Positions 1-7,230 of a stretch of DNA of 64,000 nt are shown piece after piece. Every line of letters starts with the position of its first letter. Position 1 is the stretch's first letter. Source of the DNA: Psychrobacter sp. AH5. Its GTDB lineage: Bacteria > Pseudomonadota > Gammaproteobacteria > Pseudomonadales > Moraxellaceae. The translations under genes and the position numbers were made by a program. The notes under the pieces were generated by a model, which saw only the letters and a list, made by a program, of their open reading frames with translations, had not been told where the DNA came from and ran no database searches. The stretch spans positions 2,480,001-2,544,000 of the forward strand of contig NZ_JAMBMT010000001.1 in the NCBI RefSeq assembly GCF_040371085.1, in the 5' to 3' direction.

Positions 1-1266
1 ATAATCGATAGAGAACATAAAATCTAACTGGGCAAAAGCTTTATCTAACTTCTCCCCATTGGGCGTACTAAGTACTGGATTACCGGCAACGGTGATAAAG
101 CCCTTTAGCTGACCCTCTCCCTCTACTAGCATCTCATCCGCCATAGCCACTACTGGATAATCACCATTAAAATCAGGCAAATGACTGACGCGGCTATGAC
201 GCTTACCTAAGTAGCCAGGACCGCTATTATTGACCAAATCCACCGCAGGATTGGGGAACATCAAGCCGCCGACTTCATCTAAGCGTCCAGCGACGATATT
301 GATAATCATCACTAAGTACTGACTAAGTAAACCAAACTCCTGCACTGAGACGCCCATACGGCTATAACAAACCGAGCTCTCAGCTTCACAAAACTCTTTG
401 ACCAAACGCTTAATCTCCGGCGCTGCAATGCCAGTAATAGCAGCGACCGACTCAGCGCTATAGTCTTTGGCAAATTCAGCGATACGCTCAATCTCTGGCG
501 CTAAATCAGCCGCTCTATTATTAGCTCGTGCGCGTTTGGCATAGCCTTGCAGATAGATTTCATTGAGCATCGCAAGCATTAATAACACATCGGTTGCTGG
601 ACGTATAAAGTGATGCTCGCTTGCGATATCGGCGGTCTCTGTACGCCTTGGATCGATGACCACCACTTTGCCATCGCGAGCTTTGATATCTTTGAGCTTT
701 TGACGCATATTAGGCGCGGTCATGATACTACCGTTCGACGCCAACGGATTACCACCGATAATCATCATATATTGAGTACGGTTGACATCTGGCACCGGAA
801 TACGCAGCATATGACCGAATAAATGCATACTGATAATGTGATGGGGCAATTGATCGATGGAAGTGGCGGAAAAACGGCTACGGGTCTTGACGGTAGTTAA
901 TAGATGCTTGATAGTCAGCATACCGCCCAAATTATGCACGTTAGGATTACCTAAATAGATACCGATGGCGTTTTGACCATGCTTTTTTTGGATAGACTGA
1001 ATTCCTTGAGCGACTTTATCTAACGCTTCACTCCAGCTTATTTTTCTCCAACCATCACGAGTACGCTCAATAGGCTGACGTAAGCGATCCGGGTCTTCAT
1101 GTAAGTCTTGCAGCGCAGTCGCTTTTGGGCAAATATAACCTTGCGAAAAGGGATCGTCTTTATCGCCTTTGATAGATAGTACCTTCTCGCCATCATGCTT
1201 GATGACGATACCACACATGGCTTCGCATAAGTTACAAGTTCTAAATTGGGTTTTTTCTGTTGTCAT
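1..1266 (-). CDS. Molybdopterin oxidoreductase, 3' part cut by window edge
   Basis: Reading leftward from an ATG at 1266 there are 422 codons with no stop before the window ends, so the C-terminal part is missing. The N-terminus has the Fe4S4 signature of the formate dehydrogenase/nitrate reductase-type molybdopterin family: cysteines at residues 11, 14, 18 and 46 (CNLC, MCGI, YICPKA). Typical family segments follow, such as GGNPLASN and VVIDPRRTETA. Such enzymes bind a bis-MGD molybdenum cofactor and transfer electrons to or from a small substrate. The substrate cannot be read from this fragment. No molybdenum-cofactor gene or partner subunit is visible. The family call is firm; the specific enzyme is unknown. 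Confidence 0.9.
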   Translation of the reverse strand, partial: MTTEKTQFRTCNLCEAMCGIVIKHDGEKVLSIKGDKDDPFSQGYICPKATALQDLHEDPDRLRQPIERTRDGWRKISWSEALDKVAQGIQSIQKKHGQNAIGIYLGNPNVHNLGGMLTIKHLLTTVKTRSRFSATSIDQLPHHIISMHLFGHMLRIPVPDVNRTQYMMIIGGNPLASNGSIMTAPNMRQKLKDIKARDGKVVVIDPRRTETADIASEHHFIRPATDVLLMLAMLNEIYLQGYAKRARANNRAADLAPEIERIAEFAKDYSAESVAAITGIAAPEIKRLVKEFCEAESSVCYSRMGVSVQEFGLLSQYLVMIINIVAGRLDEVGGLMFPNPAVDLVNNSGPGYLGKRHSRVSHLPDFNGDYPVVAMADEMLVEGEGQLKGFITVAGNPVLSTPNGEKLDKAFAQLDFMFSIDY

Positions 1267-1343
1267 AGCTGCTCCCTCATAGTATTTTTATATCCTTATA
1301 CCCTCTACCTTACTCCAAATCCTTAGCTTTTCGTATAGAAAAA

Positions 1344-1514
1344 ATGACTCAAGATATCTATAATCGCTTCAAAAACATAACTGAGTATTTAACTAAATAT
1401 GTAACTGAAAATATAACTTATCATGTAACTTGGAAGATAACTGAAAAAGAAGTCTTGCTACTGAATAAAATTTTTCGGTTTTGCCAAAAAGGCATCCTAT
1501 TAAACGTTAATTAA
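1344..1514 (+). CDS. Doubtful 56-aa ORF made largely of tetrapeptide repeats
   Basis: An ATG at 1344 opens 56 codons ending in TAA at 1512-1514. Residues 12-35 are six tetrads beginning ITEY and LTKY and ending ITEK, a direct read-out of the 12-bp repeat. The tail (EVLLLNKIFRF) is hydrophobic and basic. No Shine-Dalgarno sequence precedes the ATG and no family is recognised. It may be a repeat that is open by chance. It is listed because a repeat with a period divisible by three that keeps a frame open is compatible with translation. Confidence 0.2.
   Translation: MTQDIYNRFKNITEYLTKYVTENITYHVTWKITEKEVLLLNKIFRFCQKGILLNVN
1378..1449. repeat. Six-copy degenerate 12-bp tandem repeat (TAACT-n7)
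   Basis: Six consecutive 12-base units each begin with TAACT: 1378, 1390, 1402, 1414, 1426 and 1438. The remaining seven bases vary but are A-rich. The spacing is exact across all six units. Read in the frame of the ATG at 1344, the array encodes six tetrapeptides of the form [I/L/V]-T-x-x. Confidence 0.85.
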
Positions 1515-1796
1515 AGTGACAAACTGTCTTATAAATAACACAACTAAGCCCTTAGCTACATAGTTTTATTCTTAACTATAATTAAGTAACACTATAAACA
1601 CTGATAATACAGACAACCTGATTGGATATTTATGTATTAATGATTATCAATTGAGAGATGAGCTGAATCGTAGGTTTTGACCTAAAAGTTTTTAACTTAC
1701 TCCTATAAACTCATTAACCGATTGATTGTTAACTACTAATAATTTTAAGCCGTAAAGGTTTTATTGCATGTCATAATTAAAATAAGGAATACCACA

Positions 1797-2000
1797 ATGA
1801 ATGAACATACTCTAAAAGGCGAATGGAATCAGATGAAAGGCTCTGTAAAGCAAAAATGGGGCGAACTAACAGATGATGATCTTTCTCAAATCGAAGGTAA
1901 TCGTGATAAGTTAGTAGGCCGAGTACAAGAGCGTTATGGCCATTCTAAAGAAGATGCTGAGCGCGCTGTAGATGATTGGCGCCGCGAAAATAACTATTAA
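1797..2000 (+). CDS. CsbD family stress-response protein
   Basis: A 67-residue acidic, hydrophilic protein of the CsbD/YjbJ family. The hallmarks are the N-terminal KGEWNQMKGSVKQKWGELT block, the central D-D-D-L-S-Q-I-EG-N segment and the C-terminal RYGHSKEDAER block. Family members are small, abundant, soluble proteins induced by general stress, and their molecular role is not established. The ATG at 1797 is preferred over an upstream TTG at 1764 because AAGGA (1784-1788) sits eight bases before it and the family starts there. The gene stands alone and is followed by a clear terminator, so it is probably monocistronic. Confidence 0.92.
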   Translation: MNEHTLKGEWNQMKGSVKQKWGELTDDDLSQIEGNRDKLVGRVQERYGHSKEDAERAVDDWRRENNY

Positions 2001-2036
2001 TAAATAGTTTTTATAATAGTAAATAACTCTAAAAAA

Positions 2037-2068
2037 CCTATATTGGCTACTGGCTAATATGGGTTTTT
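2037..2068 (+). terminator. Rho-independent terminator after csbD
   Basis: An 11-bp stem (2037-2047 with 2053-2063, two G-U pairs), a five-base loop and then T5. It lies 37 bases after the csbD stop and fits as its terminator. Confidence 0.8.
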
Positions 2069-2163
2069 ATTAAATAAACATCGATTAAAAACTGTTTTGA
2101 ACACGGACTTTGATTTATTAATTAGCAGAGACTACAAAGCAGATATTATGAGGCAAATACTAT

Positions 2164-2196
2164 AAAACCGCATAACACTTAATGTTATGCGGTTTT
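2164..2196. terminator. Perfect 14-bp hairpin, orphan bidirectional terminator
   Basis: The arms 2164-2177 and 2183-2196 are perfectly complementary (AAAACCGCATAACA and its complement) around a five-base loop, with A/T runs on both sides, so it could stop transcription either way. It lies about 100 bases beyond csbD's own terminator, and no protein gene needs it. Confidence 0.75.
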
Positions 2197-2767
2197 ATGG
2201 TTAACTATCCTTATTATCTATCACTATTCATTCAACTGCATCCTTACAGTACCTCGAATAGGTGATAGCAGAGCATCCTGCTCCGTATACAACGGTTACT
2301 GGTATTAGCTACCACCAACACGGGTCATGTGTCCGTACTCCAATAATTATCGTCATCCTGACTTTAATTACTAAAATATCATCCTTAATTTGGTCAACTC
2401 AATCCTTGAGTCACATTCCCTAATGCCGTGTGACTATAATGCCTAAATGTAATTGGATTGTTAAGAGGCGTTAGCGTCATTGCTTGTAAGCATATGCTTA
2501 CATGGCTTATAACTTAACTAGGATGATAGCTTGCAAAGTCTTAAGCTACAAAGACCGCAGAGCGAAATTATCAATACTCTATTTATAAATATACTAGTTT
2601 TATCGAAGTATAAGCACTACTAAGAGCCATAAGTTAATAAGGTTCTAGTCACTAAAGTCATGTACCTCTTACGCAAATAGTGGCTTTGATTACAACTTAA
2701 TAACTGGCAAGACATCTATTATCAAGTTTTTAATTTTAGGATAGCTTGTAAGAAAATGTTTCAATGC

Positions 2768-2814
2768 TAGTTGTACCTAATCATTAGTTCTACCTAACCA
2801 TTAGTTTCATCTAG
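2768..2814. repeat. 17-bp tandem repeat, 2.7 copies
   Basis: The units 2768-2784 and 2785-2801 differ at only two positions (TAGTT-n-TACCTAA-n-CAT). A partial, more diverged third copy runs 2802-2814. It lies about 100 bases upstream of the lipoprotein gene at 2911. Confidence 0.8.
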
Positions 2815-2910
2815 CAAGCTTAAAGCTAAAACATTAACAAGCGACTTTGTGAGTTATATACGGTTATCTAAACTATATTTAGATGCTGATTTTTTATTAG
2901 GAGTTATATC

Positions 2911-3540
2911 ATGACGGCCTCATCCTCTTTTATGCTAAAAAAAGCTGTGTCAGCAGGACTCATAATGACATTATTAGGCAGTACTATCGGTTGTACGGTC
3001 GCCAGCTCAGGCTATAACAATCAGCCGATATACCGCGGTGATGGAGGCTATAATACAGTCAATTATAACCTTGCCAAGCAGCAGCTACGTCAAGACCTGC
3101 GCCGTCAAGGATACCAAGTAATGGATATCAGAGCTGATAACTACCGTGGTAATCGAGTACTCAAAGCTTATGCCAAAAAAGGCAACCAGGCTTATGAGTT
3201 TATTTATTCTTATCCCAATCTAAAGCTGCTAAATTCTAGTAAAAAACAATGGGCGGAAGTCGGCCATGACAAAGGCTATAACAATGGCAAATATAACCAT
3301 AATAAGCGCTATGATAATGATGATATCGAGGATAGAATCAAAAAAGACAGCCGTTATCCTGCTATAAAACAGCGCGCTATAAGAAAGGTCACCGCTATGG
3401 GCTACCGCGTCAAAGATATCGAGCTTGACGAAAAAAACAATCGCGGGGTGTTTGAGATTGAGGCCAAAAAAGGCTCGCAAGAGTATGAGATTTTACTGAG
3501 CTATCCAAACCTCAGTGTTATCAAAATTGAGAAAGATTAA
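2911..3540 (+). CDS. Putative lipoprotein with two PepSY-like repeats
   Basis: A 209-residue exported protein. Residues 1-28 form a signal peptide ending in STIGC, a weak lipobox without the usual Leu/Val at -3, so lipidation at Cys28 is likely but not certain. The mature part holds two copies of one unit (about residues 52-107 and 148-207): a helix of basic and polar residues, a GY-x-V-x-D-I step, then two strands ending in SYPNL. This resembles the PepSY/YpeB fold. A Gly/Asn/Tyr-rich linker separates the copies. AGGAG at 2899-2903 supports the start. The next gene is a one-unit paralogue. The function is unknown; an envelope role is inferred only from export. Confidence 0.75.
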   Translation: MTASSSFMLKKAVSAGLIMTLLGSTIGCTVASSGYNNQPIYRGDGGYNTVNYNLAKQQLRQDLRRQGYQVMDIRADNYRGNRVLKAYAKKGNQAYEFIYSYPNLKLLNSSKKQWAEVGHDKGYNNGKYNHNKRYDNDDIEDRIKKDSRYPAIKQRAIRKVTAMGYRVKDIELDEKNNRGVFEIEAKKGSQEYEILLSYPNLSVIKIEKD

Positions 3541-3588
3541 AGCGTGGGATGTCACAACAGGGCTGGATTTATAATAAGAGATTAATCT

Positions 3589-3960
3589 ATGAGTGCAAAA
3601 TCATTATTGAAAACGGCTGCTACTAGTAGCGTTGTTATCGCTTTATCAGCCGTTAGCGTCGGCTGCGTTAATACTTCTGGCTACAATGCCTACGGAGAGA
3701 TATACGAGGATATCTATAAAGATACCGACTTGTATAAAAAGCATAAGAAGACTATAGAAACCATCGATAAAGATATTTATCGCCCTGCCATAGAGCAGAC
3801 AGCGGCTAATAAAGTGAGCAATATGGGCTACTACGTTAAAGAAGTTAAATACAAAAAAGGTGATCGTATCATAAAAGTCAAGGCTGAGCGCGGCGGTGAG
3901 GACTATCAGATTGAGCTTAGCTATCCTAGTTATAATGTGCTAAAAATCAAAGAGGATTAG
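3589..3960 (+). CDS. Putative lipoprotein with one PepSY-like unit
   Basis: A 123-residue paralogue of the preceding gene, 48 bases downstream and followed by a good terminator, so the two probably share a transcript. A signal peptide ends in SVGC (Cys26), again a weak lipobox. A Tyr/Lys/Asp-rich spacer (about residues 35-65) leads to a single PepSY-like unit: IEQTAANKV, then MGYYVKEV, then IELSYPSYNVLKI, matching the second repeat of the neighbour. Only a weak AAGAGA ribosome binding site is visible. The pair looks like duplication followed by gain or loss of a unit. The function is unknown. Confidence 0.72.
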   Translation: MSAKSLLKTAATSSVVIALSAVSVGCVNTSGYNAYGEIYEDIYKDTDLYKKHKKTIETIDKDIYRPAIEQTAANKVSNMGYYVKEVKYKKGDRIIKVKAERGGEDYQIELSYPSYNVLKIKED

Positions 3961-4012
3961 CGGTTATTGAGTCGCTGCTGCAGCCGCTGCAATAAAAGTG
4001 AATTTATTTTAG

Positions 4013-4052
4013 AGCCAAAGCTTGCCATAGTAATAGTAGCTTTGGCTTTTTT
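4013..4052 (+). terminator. Terminator after the lipoprotein pair
   Basis: A nine-base stem AGCCAAAGC (4013-4021) pairs with 4039-4047 around a 17-base loop and is followed by T5. It also lies in the gap before the convergent YqfO-like gene. Confidence 0.8.
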
Positions 4053-4069
4053 ATTTACTGCATCTAGGG

Positions 4070-4390
4070 TTATTTATCATAAAATGCTAATACCTTGATG
4101 ACATCATAAGCTGGCGTCTCATAAGGATGCGCTTGTCTCAAAGCCGCCATGACCGCTTCGATTACCGACTCCTCTACTATCATCTCCACTCGCCACTCAT
4201 TAACCTTTTCTAGCTTATTTTGCTCCCCTATATGCGGAGTGCTACCCGATAACGGTATGAATTGACCAGTACCTTGCACTTGCCAGCAGCACTGCTGATA
4301 ATTACCGATAGTGCCCGCGCCTGCTTTGAAGAGCGCGGCTTTGACTGCTTCAACAGCTTCATCAGGAATAAATACCGTTAGCTTATACAT
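4070..4390 (-). CDS. YqfO/NIF3 C-terminal-like protein
   Basis: A 106-residue cytoplasmic protein matching the small PII/CutA-like domain found as an insertion in YqfO/NIF3 proteins and as stand-alone genes in gammaproteobacteria. Characteristic features are the start YKLTVFIPDEAVEAVKAAL, the segment GAGTIGNY-x-x-C-C-W, the G-x-GQF-P-G block and the end of the form H-P-Y-E-x-P-A-Y-D-V. The stand-alone protein lacks the metal-binding NIF3 core, and its role is not established. It lies 36 bases downstream of the glycosylase gene on the same strand and is probably co-transcribed with it. Confidence 0.8.
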   Translation of the reverse strand: MYKLTVFIPDEAVEAVKAALFKAGAGTIGNYQQCCWQVQGTGQFIPLSGSTPHIGEQNKLEKVNEWRVEMIVEESVIEAVMAALRQAHPYETPAYDVIKVLAFYDK

Positions 4391-4426
4391 ATAACCCTCT
4401 ACTTTAAGTCATCTACTTTAGCTGGT

Positions 4427-5065
4427 CTATTTTTTTGATAAAGACGGATGGTCGGTCCACACATAGCGCAGTAGCCAGTCTCTGGCGGCGCCAGCATAAT
4501 CAATACCGATACGCGGGCGCACAGAAACAGGCGGCTGACAGCCATCGTCTTCAAACCATACCTCTGACTCTGGAGCGATAACTTTGCTGTATAACTTACG
4601 ATCTATTTGTAGACGCTTAGTGAGCTTACCTGGGCCTGCGAGTTGTTTGATGTGACTGAGCTGTTTATTCGAACTTAAAGACTGCTCATCAACTAGTCGA
4701 TCGCTATCGTCACTCAAAAAACCGGCCCGTATCAATACCGACTCTGGCGACTCAGCACTACCACTGACTAGATTTAGCATATGATGGACGCCATAAGTGA
4801 GGTAAACATAAAACACTCCGCCCTCAGCAGACATAATATCTGCTTGAGCTTTGCTCTTGGTCAAATGAGCAGCGACAGAGTCATCTTTATAGCCGATATA
4901 AGCTTCCGTCTCTGAGACACGCATGCGCAAAACTTTAGTAGTGCCATCGCTATCTATTAGCTTACGACACAGCACTTTGCCAATTAAGTCGGCTGCAACC
5001 ACGCAAGTAGGTCGTGCGAACCATGAGGGAGTAAGGACTGTGAGTGTATTAAAACCTTTGGGCAT
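4427..5065 (-). CDS. 3-methyladenine DNA glycosylase (AAG/MPG family)
   Basis: A monofunctional base-excision glycosylase that removes alkylated purines such as 3-methyladenine from DNA. Family blocks are in order: L-A-x-D-LIGKVL, RVSETEAYIG (the Glu is the catalytic-site residue of AAG enzymes, the Tyr a wedge residue), GGVFYVYLTYG-x-H-x-MLN, ESVLIRAG and GPGKLTKRLQID. From ATG 5065 it has 212 residues, close to the usual 200-230. An ATG at 5095 and a TTG at 5104 are alternatives; none has a strong ribosome binding site. It starts an apparent two-gene unit with the YqfO-like gene and acts in the cytoplasm on the chromosome. Confidence 0.9.
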   Translation of the reverse strand: MPKGFNTLTVLTPSWFARPTCVVAADLIGKVLCRKLIDSDGTTKVLRMRVSETEAYIGYKDDSVAAHLTKSKAQADIMSAEGGVFYVYLTYGVHHMLNLVSGSAESPESVLIRAGFLSDDSDRLVDEQSLSSNKQLSHIKQLAGPGKLTKRLQIDRKLYSKVIAPESEVWFEDDGCQPPVSVRPRIGIDYAGAARDWLLRYVWTDHPSLSKK

Positions 5066-5136
5066 AGTAATCTCTATAGCATTTAGATTTATCATAAACC
5101 ACAATGACTAGCGCCACAAATACAAAAACAGTGGCC

Positions 5137-5159
5137 ACAAAAAAAGCCTTCGTTAGGCT
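5137..5159 (-). terminator. Short terminator after the 30-aa gene
   Basis: On the minus strand AGCCT (5159-5155) pairs with AGGCT (5149-5145) around a five-base loop, followed by a run of T. The stem is short, but it is correctly placed 36 bases past the stop of the 30-codon gene. Confidence 0.55.
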
Positions 5160-5194
5160 GCAATTATGAAGTAAGCTTGACTAGGTATTTTAGA

Positions 5195-5287
5195 TTATGT
5201 CGATAGCTTACTGACAAAAATAGCGGTTAGGATAAAGATAAGAACACAGGTCGCTATCGCATATTTTATGAAGGTATTATCACTCAT
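5195..5287 (-). CDS. 30-aa single-pass membrane protein
   Basis: A small gene of 30 codons. The ATG at 5287 is preceded by an unusually strong ribosome binding site (GAGGGAGAAG, five bases before the start). The peptide has a short polar start (MSDNTFIKY), one hydrophobic stretch (roughly residues 10-25, AIATCVLIFILTAIF) and a short end VSKLST, as expected for a single-pass inner-membrane peptide. A small terminator follows. No family is recognised. It lies between the glycosylase gene and the insertion sequence. Confidence 0.6.
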   Translation of the reverse strand: MSDNTFIKYAIATCVLIFILTAIFVSKLST

Positions 5288-5449
5288 AACTTCTCCCTCT
5301 CATTGTGCAAAGTTGCTCAAGACTAATTATTTAATATCAGTTGTTTAATACCCGTAGCTTAATATCAATTATTTGATAGATGTCATACAGTAGAATTTAC
5401 TGATAAGAGAGTATTTAAGTTGCAATTAAATTCTTATTAGTGAATATAC

Positions 5450-5467
5450 TAGGGCGTGTCTTCAATT
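5450..5467. repeat. Left inverted repeat of the IS, with TA
   Basis: TAGGGCGTGTCTTCAATT, identical over 18 bases to the reverse complement of 6279-6296. The outermost TA is probably the target-site duplication. Confidence 0.92.
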
Positions 5468-6294
5468 CATCTTACAATGAACGATAGTACACGCCAGATA
5501 AAGCATTGACTTAAAATTACGCGCTAACTTCTCATAGCGAGTGGCGATACTACGAAAGTGTTTAAGCCTTGCAAACATATTTTCAACAAGATGACGCAGT
5601 TTGTACAAATAGCTATCAAACTCTGGATTAGGCTGTTTGGCATTCTTCCTTTTAGGAACGACAGGTATCATATTATGGCTGCGAGCTTTGTCTCTGATAC
5701 ACTCTGAGTCATAGCCTTTATCAGCGATAAAGTAATCAGCTTGCCCAATCATCTCAATCAATTCACCTGCAATTTGACTGTCGTGGACGTCACCCCCAGT
5801 GATTTTAAAATTGAGCGGATATCCATCGGCATCACAGGATAGGTCTATCTTTGTAGTTGCTCCGCCACGGCTTTGTCCAATTGCTCGCTCTTCACCAAGC
5901 CGAGCTCCACTTGCATGCTGATGACAGCGAACATAGCTTCCGTCTGTGAATACCCATTCCGTATCAACTTCTGCTCAAAGGCTAAAAAAAAATCCGCCCA
6001 TAAGCCAGTTTTCGACCAGCGGTTGAAACGACTATAGGCTGTTTTCCACGAACATAATTCTTCAGGTATGTCACGCCAAGGCGCCCCTGTGCGTAGTTTC
6101 CACAGTATGGCTTCCATGATCTCTCGGCTGTTTTGAGTTTGATAGCAGCCGTACTTTATCATCGTCGATTGCAATTGATCCCAAAGCGTATCTGTTAATG
6201 CTTTTCTTGCCATAACTTGTATTTTTCTCGCATCGACTCAATAGATGCGGTATTGTAACTATTATTTAGGGCTTATCCAATTGAAGACACGCCC
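5452..6294 (-). mobile_element. IS5-family insertion sequence (IS427-like), 843 bp
   Basis: The ends are near-perfect terminal inverted repeats starting GGGCGTGTCTTCAATT. Both ends are flanked by TA, the two-base target duplication typical of the IS427 group of IS5. The transposase lies on the minus strand and spans almost the whole element, but its frame is broken (see the pseudogene). The element sits in a spacer between the 30-aa gene and purC and interrupts no recognisable gene. Confidence 0.93.
5462..6213 (-). pseudogene. IS5-family DDE transposase, frame-broken
   Basis: The N-terminal part (6213 down to about 5974) encodes the IS5 helix-turn-helix region: the MARKALTD start, then LRTGAPWRDIPEE and F-N-RWSKTGLWADFF. 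The DDE catalytic part continues in another frame (5974 down to 5462) with FTDGSYVR (first Asp, codon 5944-5942), IADKGYDS (second Asp) and HLVENMFARLK (Glu). In that second frame a TGA (5977-5975) directly precedes the open stretch. Slippage at the T9 run (5992-5984 on the minus strand) therefore meets a stop with either sign. A one-base loss near 5975 best explains it, so it is probably inactive, or a sequence error. Confidence 0.8.
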
Positions 6295-6296
6295 TA
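6279..6296. repeat. Right inverted repeat of the IS, with TA
   Basis: Reverse complement of 5450-5467 over 18 bases. It ends in TA at 6295-6296, matching the TA at 5450-5451. Confidence 0.92.
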
Positions 6297-6365
6297 ATAA
6301 AATAGCGTCTTGTAAATAAATGTTACAATTTAAAAGAAGACGTTTTATAGATTAGATTTATTCAT

Positions 6366-6394
6366 AAAAAAACTGAGCCATAAGCTCAGTTTTC
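6366..6394. terminator. Terminator after purC
   Basis: The ten-base arms 6369-6378 and 6384-6393 (AAAACTGAGC and its complement) enclose a five-base loop. On the minus strand the stem is followed by a T-rich run, terminating purC 24 bases past its stop. Confidence 0.85.
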
Positions 6395-6417
6395 AAAGTT
6401 CAAGTCAAAAAATCGAT

Positions 6418-7134
6418 CTAATAATCTAAAGGGACACCAATACGCTTAGCGACTTCTTCATAGCCTTCAATAACGTCCCCTAAAGACTGACGGAAACGGT
6501 CTTTATCGAGCTTTTTCTTGGTTTTTTTGTCCCAAATACGGCAACCATCTGGAGAGAATTCATCTCCTAAGATAATGCGATCATGAAAAACCCCAAACTC
6601 AAGCTTGAAGTCGATCAGCATTAAATCGCCTTCATCAAAGAGTTTAGTTAGCACTTCATTGACTTTATAAGTCAGCTCTTTCATTTTAGCTAATTGCGCC
6701 TCAGTCGCCCAGCCAAGCGAGATCGTTAGCGAATCATTGATTAGCGGATCGCCTAGAGCATCATCTTTATAAAATAGCTCATAAGTTGGCGGATTGAGCG
6801 CTTGACCCTCTTCTAAGCCTAAACGGCGCACCAGGCTGCCAGCAGCAAAGTTACGAACGACGCACTCTACCGGAATCATCTCTAAGCGCTTGACCAAGAC
6901 TTCATCATCAGATAGCTGCTTTTCAAAATGGGTCTCAATACCTGCTTCATCTAGCTTTTGCATAATAAAAGCGTTAAAGCGGTTATTGACCACGCCTTTA
7001 CGCGCTAACTGCTCAATACGCTTGCCATCTAAAGCTGAGGTGTCATCACGGAAATGCAAAATCAGTAGATCATTATCTTCAGTCTCGTAGACTGACTTGG
7101 CTTTACCTTTATATAAAAGTTGTTGTTTTTGCAT
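6418..7134 (-). CDS. purC: Phosphoribosylaminoimidazole-succinocarboxamide synthase
   Basis: SAICAR synthase of purine biosynthesis (EC 6.3.2.6): an ATP-dependent ligation of aspartate to CAIR. Its 238 residues match the usual size of bacterial PurC. Family marks are the N-terminal [15 protein letters not shown] glycine/lysine loop, the FRDDTSA segment, [16 protein letters not shown], and LIDFKLEFG followed later by [12 protein letters not shown]. It is the last gene of dapA-bamC-purC, an order also known from Escherichia coli. The 96-base gap after the bamC-like gene is compatible with one transcript, and a strong terminator follows. Confidence 0.97.
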   Translation of the reverse strand: MQKQQLLYKGKAKSVYETEDNDLLILHFRDDTSALDGKRIEQLARKGVVNNRFNAFIMQKLDEAGIETHFEKQLSDDEVLVKRLEMIPVECVVRNFAAGSLVRRLGLEEGQALNPPTYELFYKDDALGDPLINDSLTISLGWATEAQLAKMKELTYKVNEVLTKLFDEGDLMLIDFKLEFGVFHDRIILGDEFSPDGCRIWDKKTKKKLDKDRFRQSLGDVIEGYEEVAKRIGVPLDY

Positions 7135-7230
7135 GAGAAAAGTCCTGTTCTTTCAAACTTGCTTGCTGCCTATCAATTAGCACTATCAAAAACTATCAAT
7201 AGACATCATACTAAAATGAGGAGTGAATGA

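Larger units (their letters stand above)
1267..1796. other. AT-rich spacer before csbD
   Basis: This 530-base, AT-rich stretch lies between the divergent oxidoreductase and csbD genes and should carry both promoters. The clearest content is a six-unit 12-bp tandem repeat (1378-1449), described separately, inside a 56-codon open frame of doubtful reality. No RNA gene or convincing -35/-10 pair could be picked out by eye. Confidence 0.6.
2069..2910. other. Long non-coding spacer with hairpins
   Basis: About 840 bases without a credible protein gene. Besides the orphan terminator (2164-2196) it contains an inverted repeat 2218-2229/2256-2268 (CTATCAC with GTGATAG, plus TATTC with GAATA) and directly after it a small hairpin GAGCA-TCC-TGCTC (2271-2283). 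A 17-bp repeat lies at 2768-2814. The right end must hold the promoter of the lipoprotein gene at 2911. The hairpin cluster beside an orphan terminator could be an RNA gene, but this is conjecture. Confidence 0.4.

Noticed and set aside
3229..3480. 83-codon hydrophobic frame on the minus strand opposite the lipoprotein gene
   Set aside because: Hydrophobic only because the other strand is rich in Asp, Asn and Lys codons; no ribosome binding site.
5984..5992. T9/A9 run as a programmed frameshift site in the transposase
   Set aside because: Shifts of -1 or +1 at this run both meet stops within four codons, so it cannot produce a full-length transposase.
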